Positions 26,941 through 34,809 of a stretch of 64,000 nucleotides of DNA are shown here, one piece after another (the first letter of the stretch is position 1; each line of letters begins with the position of its first letter). Under the pieces are notes generated by a model. It searched no databases and was not told the origin of the DNA. It worked only from the letters and a program-made list of their open reading frames with translations. Location: positions 7,165,001 through 7,229,000 of the forward strand of contig NZ_CP076457.1 of assembly GCF_018866325.1 (NCBI RefSeq). Reading direction: 5' to 3'. The translations under genes and the position numbers were made by a program. This DNA comes from Streptomyces sp. YPW6 (lineage in GTDB: Bacteria; Actinomycetota; Actinomycetes; Streptomycetales; Streptomycetaceae).

Positions 26941-29900
26941 CCGGGGCCGACGAGCGGCCGGACGGCACGGGAGCCCCGGTGCCCGGCGAGGAGCGGTCGG
27001 CCGTCGAGGTACTGCGCGCCCTGGTGGCCGAGCGGACGGAGCTTCCCGTGGACCTGGTGCGGGACGACAGCAGTCTGCTGGACGACCTGCACATGAGCTC
27101 CATCACCGTGGGCCAGATCGTCCAGCAGGCGGCCGGGCGGCTCGGTCTCGCCGCCGCCCACGCCCCGGCCAACTTCGCCACCGCGACTCTGGCCGAACTC
27201 GGCGAGGCCCTGGAGTCGTTGGGCGGTATCGGCCCGGACGACGGAGCCGGGACGGCACCGGCCGTGCTGGGCGCCGCCTCCTGGGTGCGGGCCTTCGCCG
27301 TGGACCTCGACGAGGAGCCGCGGGGGGTGGCCGTCCGGGCGGAAGCCCAGGACGGCGACTGGGAGTTGTTCGCGGCGCGGGAGCACCCGTACGCCGAGGA
27401 GCTGCGGAGCGCGCTGCGCGGTGCCCGCGTGGGACCCGGTGTCCTGGTGTGTCTGCCCCCCCGGTGCCCGAGTGACCGGCTGGCCTCGGCGCTGGAGGGG
27501 GCGCGGCGCGCCCTCGCGGGTGGCGCCGGGCATCGCTTCGTCCTGGTGCAGGAGGGCCTGGGGGCTTCGGGCCTCGCGAAGTCCCTTCACCTGGAGGCTC
27601 CGCACCTGCGGACCACCGTCGTGGACACCCCGGCCGCACAGGGGGTGGTGGACCGGATCGTCGCCGACGTGGTGGCCACCGCCCGCTTCTCCGAGGTGAC
27701 GTACGACGACGCCGGGGTCCGCCGGGTGCCGGTGCTGCGGGTGCTGCCGGTGCGCGGGGAGCGCACCGACGAGCCGCTGGACCCGTCCGACGTCCTCCTG
27801 GTCACCGGGGGCGGCAAGGGCATCACCGCGGAGTGCGCGCTCGAGGTGGCGGCCCGCAGCGGCGCCGCCGTGGCGATCGTGGGCCGCTCCGATCCGGCCG
27901 GTGACGCGGCCCTGGCCGCGAACCTGCGGCGGATGGCGGAGCGGGGCATCCGGGTGGGCTACGCCCGTGCGGACGTCACCGACGCGGAGCGGGTGCGTGC
28001 GGCGGTCGCCGAACTGACCGCCCAGCTGGGGCCCGTCACCGCGGTCCTGCACGGGGCCGGACGGAACGAACCCACAGCGCTCGCCGATCTCACCGAGGAG
28101 GACTTCGAGCGCACGCTCGCGCCGAAGGTCGACGGCCTGCGGGCAGTCCTCGCGGCGGTCGACCCGGGCGCCCTCAAGCTGCTGGTCTGCTTCGGCAGCG
28201 TGATCGGACGCACCGGGCTGCGGGGCGAGGCGCATTACGCCACCGCCAACGAACGCCTCGCCGACCTCGCCCAGCGGTTCGCCGCGGTCTCGCCGCACTG
28301 CCGTGTGCGGTGCCTGGAGTGGTCCGTGTGGTCCGGAGTCGGCATGGGCGAGAAGCTGTCCGTCGTCGAGTCCCTGGCCCGGGAGGGCATCACCCCGATC
28401 TCGCCGGACCAGGGTGTCGAGGTGCTGCTGCGTCTGATCGCCGATCCCGACGCCCCGCCGGTCACCGTCGTCACCGGGCGTACGGGCGAGATGGACACGC
28501 TGCGTCGGGAGCGGCCGCAGCTGCCCCTGCACCGGTTCACCGTCGCTCCGCTGGTCCACTACCACGGAGCCGAACTGGTCACGGAGACGGAGCTGAACGT
28601 CGGCACCGACCCCTACCTCGCCGATCATCTGCTCGACGGAAACCTGCTGCTCCCCGCCGTGATCGGGATGGAGGCGATGTGCCAGGTGGCCGCCGCGGTC
28701 ACCGGGTGCGACGGCGTCCCCGTGCTGGAGGACGTCCGGTTCCTCCGTCCCGTCGTGGTGCCCCCCGAGGGATCGGCCCGGGTGCGGATCGCGGCCACCG
28801 TCACGGACACCGGCACCGTGGAGGCCGTCCTGCACGCGGAGGAGTCCGGATTCGTCGCCGAGCACTTCCGGGCACGGCTGGTGTTCCCCGGCCCGCCGGC
28901 GCCGGCCGGACCTCCCGCTCCCGGCCGGCCGGGCCTCGGGGACGTACCGCTCGATCCGGTGGCGGACCTGTACGGCGATGTTCTCTTCCAGGGCGACCGG
29001 TTCCAGCGGTTGCGCCGCTTCCACCGCGTCTCGGCGCGGCACGTGGACGCGGACGTGTCGGTGGACGAGGTGGCGGACTGGTTCGCCGCGTACCTCCCCG
29101 GCGGGCTGCTCCTGGCCGATCCGGGGATGCGGGACGCGCTGATGCACGGCAACCAGGTCTGCGTCCCCGACGCCACCCTGCTCCCGTCGGGCATCGACCG
29201 GCTGTACCCGCTCGCCGCGGGCGCTGATGTACCGAAGGAGCTGCGCTACGCCGCGGTCGAGCGGGAGCGCGAGGGCCAGACGTACGTGTACGACATCGCC
29301 GCCTGTGCCCCCGACGGCCGCGTCGTGGAACGGTGGGAGGGACTGCGGCTGACGGCGGTGCGCCGAAGGACACGGACCACGGCGTGGGCCGGGCCGCTGC
29401 TCGCCTCGCACATGGAGCGAACCGTGGAGGAGCTGACCGGCCGGCGGGTCGCCCTGGCGGTGGAACCGGACGACGAGAACGCTCCGGCCGACGCCCGGGC
29501 GGGCACCGGGGCGCGGCGCCGGATGACGGCGCGTGCCGCCAGCCGTGCGCTGGGCGCTGCCGTCGCCGTCGCCCACCGGCCGGACGGCCGGCCCGAGCTC
29601 GTCGCGGACGGCCTGGTCGTCTCCGCTTCGCACACGGCCGGCTGGACGCTGTGCGCGGTGGCCGAAGGAGCCGTCGTGGGCTGCGACATCGAGCGCGTCG
29701 TCCCCAGGACGACCGCCGCATGGGAGGGGCTCCTCGGCGATCACGCGCCGCTGGCCGCGTTGCTGGAGAAGGAGACGGGAGACGGCTACGACACCGCGGC
29801 CACGGCCGTGTGGACCGCCATCGAGTGCCTGCAGAAGGCCGGTCTCACCACGCGTGCCCCGCTCTCGCTGACACCGCGCACCGCCGACAACTGGACGGTG

Positions 29901-29999
29901 TTCGCCTCGGGCGGGGTGCGCGTGGCGGTCCTGACGACCCGGCTCAAGGGCCTGCCGGAACCGGTCGCGATCGCGGTTCTCGTCCGGACGGAGCCATGA
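26937..29999 (+). CDS. pksE: enediyne polyketide synthase, C-terminal half (ACP-KR-DH-PPTase)
   Basis: 1,020-aa second half of the PKSE. ACP at residues ~20-90 with the enediyne-type site DDLHMSSITVGQIV; the phosphopantetheine Ser is 55 (or 54). Ketoreductase with TGGGKGI at 290-296 and a Ser-Tyr pair in FGSVIGRTGLRGEAHYATANE. Dehydratase hot-dog domain with DPYLADHLLDGN (His564). The C-terminal integral phosphopantetheinyl transferase has Asp917/Glu919 (GCDIERV) and Trp959/Glu963/Lys967. This order is specific to enediyne synthases. GTG 26937 overlaps the KS-AT stop by 4 nt and is in the -1 frame relative to it, so a one-base deletion in the assembly would also produce the picture. Confidence 0.92.
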   Translation: MTGADERPDGTGAPVPGEERSAVEVLRALVAERTELPVDLVRDDSSLLDDLHMSSITVGQIVQQAAGRLGLAAAHAPANFATATLAELGEALESLGGIGPDDGAGTAPAVLGAASWVRAFAVDLDEEPRGVAVRAEAQDGDWELFAAREHPYAEELRSALRGARVGPGVLVCLPPRCPSDRLASALEGARRALAGGAGHRFVLVQEGLGASGLAKSLHLEAPHLRTTVVDTPAAQGVVDRIVADVVATARFSEVTYDDAGVRRVPVLRVLPVRGERTDEPLDPSDVLLVTGGGKGITAECALEVAARSGAAVAIVGRSDPAGDAALAANLRRMAERGIRVGYARADVTDAERVRAAVAELTAQLGPVTAVLHGAGRNEPTALADLTEEDFERTLAPKVDGLRAVLAAVDPGALKLLVCFGSVIGRTGLRGEAHYATANERLADLAQRFAAVSPHCRVRCLEWSVWSGVGMGEKLSVVESLAREGITPISPDQGVEVLLRLIADPDAPPVTVVTGRTGEMDTLRRERPQLPLHRFTVAPLVHYHGAELVTETELNVGTDPYLADHLLDGNLLLPAVIGMEAMCQVAAAVTGCDGVPVLEDVRFLRPVVVPPEGSARVRIAATVTDTGTVEAVLHAEESGFVAEHFRARLVFPGPPAPAGPPAPGRPGLGDVPLDPVADLYGDVLFQGDRFQRLRRFHRVSARHVDADVSVDEVADWFAAYLPGGLLLADPGMRDALMHGNQVCVPDATLLPSGIDRLYPLAAGADVPKELRYAAVEREREGQTYVYDIAACAPDGRVVERWEGLRLTAVRRRTRTTAWAGPLLASHMERTVEELTGRRVALAVEPDDENAPADARAGTGARRRMTARAASRALGAAVAVAHRPDGRPELVADGLVVSASHTAGWTLCAVAEGAVVGCDIERVVPRTTAAWEGLLGDHAPLAALLEKETGDGYDTAATAVWTAIECLQKAGLTTRAPLSLTPRTADNWTVFASGGVRVAVLTTRLKGLPEPVAIAVLVRTEP

Positions 30000-30067
30000 C
30001 CATGACGGCCCGCCCCGGGCCCGCGCGTACCCGCCGCATCCGTGCGGCCGGCTCCGCACCGCTCTGA
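29996..30067 (+). CDS. possible 23-aa coupled mini-ORF
   Basis: A 23-codon frame starts at an ATG that overlaps the PKSE stop (ATGA) and ends 16 nt before the thioesterase start. The peptide is basic (five Arg) with no recognisable function. It could simply be chance, or it could carry ribosomes from the PKSE gene to the AAAGGAGAGG site of the thioesterase gene. No homology claim is made. Confidence 0.25.
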   Translation: MTMTARPGPARTRRIRAAGSAPL

Positions 30068-30083
30068 AGGAAAGGAGAGGATC

Positions 30084-30542
30084 GTGGCGGACCACTTCGA
30101 GTACCGGCATGTCGTCGGGTTCGAGGAGACCAACCTCGTCGGCAATGTCTACTACGTCAACTACCTCCGGTGGCAGGGAAGGTGCCGGGAGCTGTTCCTG
30201 AGGACCCACACTCCGGAGCTGCTCGCCGACGTCCTCGCGGACCTCAAACTGTTCACCTTGAAGGTCGACTGCGAGTTCTTCGCCGAGATCAGCGTCTTCG
30301 ACGAGCTGTCCATCAGGATGAGGCTGGCCGAACTGCGCCAGACCCAGCTGGAGTTCACCTTCGACTTCGTCCGACTCGACCCCGGGGGCGCGGAGCGGCT
30401 CGTGGCCCGGGGCCGGCAGCGGGTCGCCTTCATGCGGGGCCCGAACGCGGCCACCGTCCCGACACCCGTGCCCGAAGCCCTGGTGCGGGCTCTGGAGCCG
30501 TACGCTCCACCGTCCCGGCCGCGGACCGGGGCGAGCTCGTGA
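30084..30542 (+). CDS. tebC: enediyne thioesterase (E10/TEBC, hot-dog fold)
   Basis: 152-aa hot-dog thioesterase, the same length as SgcE10. It opens with YRHVVGFEETNLVGNVYYVNYLRWQGRCRE (residues about 6-35), the hallmark 4HBT/enediyne TE segment, and has LKVDCEFFAEISVFDELSIRM in the sheet. This enzyme releases the polyene chain from the PKSE ACP. GTG at 30084 is preceded by a very good AAAGGAGAGG site. Its stop overlaps the flavin reductase start (GTGA). Placement directly after the PKSE is the canonical order. Confidence 0.95.
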   Translation: MADHFEYRHVVGFEETNLVGNVYYVNYLRWQGRCRELFLRTHTPELLADVLADLKLFTLKVDCEFFAEISVFDELSIRMRLAELRQTQLEFTFDFVRLDPGGAERLVARGRQRVAFMRGPNAATVPTPVPEALVRALEPYAPPSRPRTGASS

Positions 30543-31123
30543 GCGGCCCACGCGAGACCGCCCCCCGGCCGGTTGCGCCGCGGGACGCGGGCGAGGCGGA
30601 TCTGCGTCGCGCGTTCGCGGAGTTCGCCACCGGGGTCACGGTGGTGACGGTGGGCGGGCCCTTCCCGCGCGGTATGACGGCGAACTCCTTCACTTCGGTG
30701 TCCCTGTGCCCACCGCTGCTGCTCGTCTGCGTCAGCAACGACGCCGTCATGCTGCGGGCCCTCCGTCCCGCGCGGCACTTCGGAGTGTCGGTGCTCGGTG
30801 CCGGCCAGGAGGCCTTGGCCCGGCACTTCGCCGACGATTCCCGCCCCGCGGGCCTGCGGCAGTTCGACGGGGTCGGCTGGTCCCCCGGCGCCACCACGTC
30901 GGTGCCCCTGATCGACGCGGCGCCGGCGCGGTTCGAATGCGAGAAGTGGCGTGCGTACGACGGAGGCGACCACACGATCCTCGTCGGCGCGGTGGTCGCC
31001 TGGCACGGTCCGCCGGTGGCGGAGGCGGGGTCGGCGGTCCGGGGGGCGGCCGGGGACGCTCTGCTGTACTTCCGCGGGCGGCTTCGCGGGCTGGACCCCG
31101 GAGCCCGGGGGCCGCACCGGTGA
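30539..31123 (+). CDS. flavin reductase (enediyne E6 type)
   Basis: 194-aa NAD(P)H:flavin reductase of the FMN-binding split-barrel family. The FAEFATGVTVVTVGG start and GMTANSFTSVSLCPPLLLVCV flavin-binding segment are typical. Length and neighbourhood match SgcE6, which supplies reduced flavin to a monooxygenase. No such monooxygenase is seen in the cassette, so its partner must be elsewhere. GTG at 30539 overlaps the thioesterase stop by 4 nt. It is the last gene of the unb-PKSE operon; the next gene converges. Confidence 0.87.
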   Translation: MSGPRETAPRPVAPRDAGEADLRRAFAEFATGVTVVTVGGPFPRGMTANSFTSVSLCPPLLLVCVSNDAVMLRALRPARHFGVSVLGAGQEALARHFADDSRPAGLRQFDGVGWSPGATTSVPLIDAAPARFECEKWRAYDGGDHTILVGAVVAWHGPPVAEAGSAVRGAAGDALLYFRGRLRGLDPGARGPHR

Positions 31124-31154
31124 GACCGGGGTCCGGGGCGCGTGATGAACCGGC

Positions 31155-31901
31155 CTATGCCGGGCGCGGCTCCTCGGGTACGGAGAAGAGGCGGAGAGCA
31201 GCCAGGCTCACCCGGCGAAGGCGGATCACGACCGGCTCCGGTGCGTGGTCCGCCGCGATGGTGATCGCCCCGGAGCCGCCGACCGTCGGTGTGTGGCGGG
31301 CCGGACGCCCTTCGTGGGTCCTGCGCGTGACGGAGCGTGCCAGAACGTGCCATCGTCCCGTGGGTACGGTGTCGAGCACGAAGGCCCCGGGTCGGGGCAG
31401 CACCGTGCACCGCACGGGGTGCCCCTGCGGGAAGGGCGTGGGGAAGAGCCCCACGAAGACCACCCCGGACTGGTCCTCGGAGGGCGCTTGCACGTGTCCG
31501 CGGAGCGGTGCCGGAGCCGTCGGCGTGCCGGTGGCCGGGTGCGGATCCCCTGCGGCGGCACGGGGGTCCGCCGAGCGGAGCTGCCGGTACGCGGACGGGG
31601 TGACGCCCGTGCAGGACTTGAAGCACGAGCTGAAGGTGCCGACGCTGCTGTATCCGACCGTGTGGCTGATCTCCGCGATGTTGAGCCCGGATTCGGCGAG
31701 GAGCCGCTTTGCTTCCTCGAAGCGGATCGCTCTGAGGAAACGCCGGGGAGATACCCCGATGAGGTGGGTGAACTCACGGGATAAGTGGAATCTGCTGAAT
31801 CCCGCTGCCTGGGCTATCTCGTTGATGGTCAGGTCTTCCCTGAAGTTGTGATGCATATTCGCGATCACGCTGACCACGGCCTGTGTGATTGCGGAGTCCA
31901 T
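31155..31901 (-). CDS. AraC family transcriptional regulator
   Basis: 248-aa regulator with the AraC DNA-binding domain at the N-terminus (residues ~1-105): DLTINEIAQAAGFSRFHLSREFTHLIGVSPRRF (residues about 21-53) and ISHTVGYSSVGTFSSCFKSCTGVTPSAYR (residues about 76-104) are the two helix-turn-helix units. The remaining ~140 residues are an effector or unknown domain with GHVQAPSEDQSGVVFVGLFP and HTPTVGGSGAITI. ATG at 31901 has GAGGGAGAGG upstream; the open frame to 31976 lacks any site. Facing the cassette from its right side, it is a candidate pathway regulator; AraC proteins also occur in known enediyne clusters. Confidence 0.88.
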   Translation of the reverse strand: MDSAITQAVVSVIANMHHNFREDLTINEIAQAAGFSRFHLSREFTHLIGVSPRRFLRAIRFEEAKRLLAESGLNIAEISHTVGYSSVGTFSSCFKSCTGVTPSAYRQLRSADPRAAAGDPHPATGTPTAPAPLRGHVQAPSEDQSGVVFVGLFPTPFPQGHPVRCTVLPRPGAFVLDTVPTGRWHVLARSVTRRTHEGRPARHTPTVGGSGAITIAADHAPEPVVIRLRRVSLAALRLFSVPEEPRPA

Positions 31902-32506
31902 AGCCTCTCCCTCATCAGGAACTGCCCAGTTGTCGAAGCTCTCGTCGTGCGGTTCGAACGGGGTATGCGAGCGCATGCGCAGTGGTATGCGGCCGGGCGC
32001 CGCCCGGCCGCATCCTGCGGGTGAGTCCGGTGGGCGGACGCGCTGGGTGAGGACCGGGCATCGGCTCTCTCTCGGTCCGAAGAGAGCAGGAGATTTTCAC
32101 CGACTCGGGCCGCCGCCCCGGCCCGGTCGGTAAACCCTGACATCGTGACCGGAACGGATCGACGGCGACAGGTTGCCCTTTGTTCAGCGGCTTATTTTGA
32201 CGTCTTAGGTGTCCGGCTCATCCTGATACGTAGGGCAAAAATGACCGAAAAGGTCTCTGTAACGCGCGGTATACCGGGACTCCGTGTCTGAATGTCAGCA
32301 GTGGCGAACGCGTCGGGCGGAAGGAGCGGAAGGAGCGGAAGGGGGCACGGCGACGAACGACGCGCGTCTTCCGCGCCGCTGGTACGCCCCCCTCGGGGGC
32401 CGCTGCCGGTCCGCGAGGATCGCCCGCTCGATTGGTCTGGACCGCAGCGTGCTGCCTGCTACCGTCGCCCCTGAAGATCGTGGCGAGGGCGAAGAGGGGT
32501 AGCGCG
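31902..32506. other. 605-nt intergenic region with palindrome and A/T-richer stretch
   Basis: No supported gene. A 27-base near-perfect palindrome (31987-32013) lies upstream of the AraC gene. A smaller hairpin with GCTCTCT/AGAGAGC arms lies at 32064-32087. From about 32140 to 32290 the sequence is clearly less GC-rich than its surroundings and probably contains the promoter of the rightward lactonase gene. A short GGAAGGAGC-like repeat at 32320-32345 is low-complexity. Confidence 0.4.
31987..32013. repeat. 27-base palindrome upstream of AraC gene
   Basis: Two 13-bp arms (31987-31999 and 32001-32013) with a single central base. As DNA it is a strong symmetric protein site or cruciform; as RNA the loop would be too tight without opening a few pairs. 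It lies 86 nt before the AraC start, so it may be an operator or a leader structure. Confidence 0.6.
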
Positions 32507-33568
32507 ATGACCGGCAACAGCGCCGAGCGGGCATTTGTGGGGTCGTTCACCTCGGCGGGCGGGCTCGGCGTCACCGCCGCCGCCGTGGACCGGGAGACCG
32601 GGGCGCTGACCCTCCTCGGATCGACGGACGCCGTACCCGACCCCTCCTTCCTCGCCGTCGGCCCCCGGGAGGGCGGCACGGTCCTGTACGCGGTCGGCGA
32701 GAGCGCCCCGGGCGTCGCCGCCGCCTTCGCCGTCGACGACGGCCTGCCGACGCTCCTCGGGCCCGCACGGGCTGTCGACGGCGACGCGCCCACCCACCTC
32801 GCGCTCGCCGCGAACCATCTGGTCACCGCCAACTACGCCTCCGGCAGCGTCACCGCCCTGCCGGTCCTCGCCGACGGAGCGCTCGGGGCGGCGGCCTCGG
32901 TGCTGCGGCACGAGGGCAGCGGCCCGGACGCCGGCCGTCAGGAAGCCCCGCACGCCCACCAGGTCCTCGCCGACCCCTCCGGGAACTGGCTCGTCAGCGT
33001 GGACCTCGGCACCGACTCCGTACGCGTCTGCGCCCTGGATCCCGCGACCGGCGCACTGAGCCTGCACGGCGAGACGGCGCTGCGCCCGGGCACCGGCCCG
33101 CGTCATCTGGCCTTCCACCCCTCGGGCGCCCTCGTCTACGTGCTGGGCGAGCTGGAGCCGACTCTCACCGTGTGCCGCTGGGACGCGGCGGCGGGCCGCC
33201 TCGACGTGCTGGGGGAGACTCCCGTGCTGCCCGAGCACGAGACGGCCGGCCGGACGGCGCGCACCTACCCGTCCGAGGTGGTCGTCGCCCGCGACGGCCG
33301 CTTCCTGTGGACGGCCAACCGGGGGCACGACAGCATCTCCGTCTTCACCCTCGACGAGAGCGGCGAGAAGGCGGCCCTGGTGGCGACCGTCGGCTGCGGC
33401 GGCCGCTGGCCGCGCGATCTCACCCTCGACCCGAGCGGCCAGTGGCTGTACGCGGCCAATGAGCACTCCGGGAACGTCAGCTGGTTCGCCGTGGACGCCG
33501 AGACGGGCATCCCCCGGCATGCGGGCTCCGTGGAGGTCCCCGCGGCCTCCTGCGTCGTCCTCGTCTGA
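32507..33568 (+). CDS. lactonase family seven-bladed beta-propeller (6-phosphogluconolactonase-like)
   Basis: 353-aa cytoplasmic protein of the YbhE/Pgl lactonase family. Blade motifs repeat through the chain, e.g. LVTANYASGSVTALPV, GPRHLAFHPSGALVYVLGE, RFLWTANRGHDSISVF and DPSGQWLYAANEHSGNVSWF. Likely hydrolyses a sugar lactone such as 6-phosphogluconolactone. ATG at 32507 follows GAGGGGTAGCGCG. It is a single-gene unit ending at the long hairpin 33608-33662. Confidence 0.88.
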   Translation: MTGNSAERAFVGSFTSAGGLGVTAAAVDRETGALTLLGSTDAVPDPSFLAVGPREGGTVLYAVGESAPGVAAAFAVDDGLPTLLGPARAVDGDAPTHLALAANHLVTANYASGSVTALPVLADGALGAAASVLRHEGSGPDAGRQEAPHAHQVLADPSGNWLVSVDLGTDSVRVCALDPATGALSLHGETALRPGTGPRHLAFHPSGALVYVLGELEPTLTVCRWDAAAGRLDVLGETPVLPEHETAGRTARTYPSEVVVARDGRFLWTANRGHDSISVFTLDESGEKAALVATVGCGGRWPRDLTLDPSGQWLYAANEHSGNVSWFAVDAETGIPRHAGSVEVPAASCVVLV

Positions 33569-33607
33569 CCTTCGTCGCCGCCCCCGCCCGGTCGCGGCAG
33601 CAGGGAC

Positions 33608-33662
33608 ACAGCACGGCGGGCCCGGACCGGGGGAGAATCCCGGTCCGGGCCCGCCGTGCTGT
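33608..33662. terminator. very long hairpin terminator
   Basis: Perfect 24-bp stem (33608-33631 with 33639-33662) and 7-nt GGAGAAT loop, between the convergent lactonase and chelatase-like genes. It should stop transcription from both sides. Confidence 0.85.
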
Positions 33663-33702
33663 CCGGCTTCCCGAGCCGCCGCCCGACGGCGACGGCCCCC
33701 GG

Positions 33703-34653
33703 TCAGTGAGCCTGAGCTCCCTGAGCTCCCTGAGCTCCCTGGGCGCCCTGCGGCGTCGCCGGCGTGATGCCCAGCGTCGTGGCGTACAGGGACAGCACCA
33801 GCTTGCCGATCGCCGGGTAGGCGCCCAGCGGCTCGGCCGTCGCGCAGCCCGCCTCCTTGGCGGCGGCGTCCAGCAGGCCGGGGTCGACCTCCGGGCCCAC
33901 CAGGTACGGCGCCAGCGCCAGCTGCGCGGAGCCGGATCCCTGCAGCTGCTCCGCGATCGAGGAGACCGAGCCCTCCACGTCCAGCGCGGCGGCCATCACG
34001 GGCACGGCCAGCCGGGCCGCCAGCAGCATGCCGGTGATCCCGGCGGCCTGCACGGCCTCCTCGCCGCCCACGGTGGCCAGGACGATGCCGTCGGCCGCCG
34101 TCGCGACGGTGAACAGCCGGGCGCGGTCGGCGCGAGCGAGGCCGGCCTCCGACAGGCGTACGTGCAGCGCCTCGGCGAGCAGCGGGTGCGGGCCGAGCAC
34201 ATCGGTCAGCTCTGCCTGTGTGCCGCTGTCCATCACGGCCTGCCGTATCCGGCGGATCAGCGCGCTGTCCGGCCCCGCGAGCAGCGGGACCACGACGGCC
34301 GACGGGCCGGTCGGCTCGGTCACCTCACGGCCGGCCGCGACGGCCTGCTCGAAGAGCGCGACGCGCTCGGCGGCATGGTGGGTGAGAACGGTGGAAAGGG
34401 CGGGGTACTCGGCATCGTCGCCGTCGAGGTAGCCGATCCGGGCGTTGAGACCGGGCAGCTCGGACCGGGCGATGCTGATCACCTCCTCGGCCAGGCTGCG
34501 CGTCGCCGAGGAAGGAGTACCGGGAACGGCGAGAACGAGCGCGGCAGCGCCCTCGGGTGCGACCACGGGCTCCGGGCGGCGGTGCCGTCCGGACTGGCGA
34601 GGTCGCGGCATTCGTACTGGCAGGCCGGAAGCGGGCCCAGTGGGGGTGCTCAT
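33703..34653 (-). CDS. CbiX/sirohydrochlorin chelatase-like protein
   Basis: 316-aa protein resembling the CbiX/SirB two-domain metal-chelatase fold. It shows a strand ALVLAVPGT in place of the usual HGS, and repeats the fold with VVVPLLAGPDSALIRRIRQAV and LAVPVMAAALDVEGS. The usual catalytic histidines are not obvious at those strands, so activity may be altered or lost. The extreme C-terminus is a QGAQGAQGAQGAQ repeat encoded by a 9-bp tandem repeat. The N-terminal ~30 residues are Pro/Arg-rich. Single gene; no porphyrin genes nearby. Confidence 0.72.
   Translation of the reverse strand: MSTPTGPASGLPVRMPRPRQSGRHRRPEPVVAPEGAAALVLAVPGTPSSATRSLAEEVISIARSELPGLNARIGYLDGDDAEYPALSTVLTHHAAERVALFEQAVAAGREVTEPTGPSAVVVPLLAGPDSALIRRIRQAVMDSGTQAELTDVLGPHPLLAEALHVRLSEAGLARADRARLFTVATAADGIVLATVGGEEAVQAAGITGMLLAARLAVPVMAAALDVEGSVSSIAEQLQGSGSAQLALAPYLVGPEVDPGLLDAAAKEAGCATAEPLGAYPAIGKLVLSLYATTLGITPATPQGAQGAQGAQGAQAH
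33709..33747. repeat. 9-bp tandem repeat at chelatase C-terminus
   Basis: About four copies of a GAGCTCCCT-type unit, encoding the Gln-Gly-Ala repeats at the end of the chelatase-like protein. Such repeats can vary in copy number between strains without breaking the frame. Confidence 0.8.
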
Positions 34654-34809
34654 GGCGCCGCATGCTACTGGTTTTACCTGCCCCTCTGTTCGGGGAGGGG
34701 CAGGTCGGGCGTTAACTATCCGCTTATGTCCGATGAGTGATGTACCGCCGGAGTGTCCCTGTCTGTCGGCCCGTTGTCCGGCCGGTTCTCCCGCCCGTTC
34801 CTCTCCCCG

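Noticed and set aside
24022..30551. Very long open frames on the minus strand opposite the polyketide synthase genes
   Set aside because: They are antisense shadows created by GC-rich codon bias. They have no ribosome sites or recognisable domains, whereas the plus strand shows complete active-site motifs.
32320..32345. Short GGAAGGAGC-type repeats as a CRISPR or regulatory array
   Set aside because: Only two or three degenerate contiguous units and no spacers; low-complexity sequence.
34654..34809. Small gene between the chelatase-like and sugar kinase genes
   Set aside because: Open frames exist but show only Arg/Pro-rich translation and no ribosome site.
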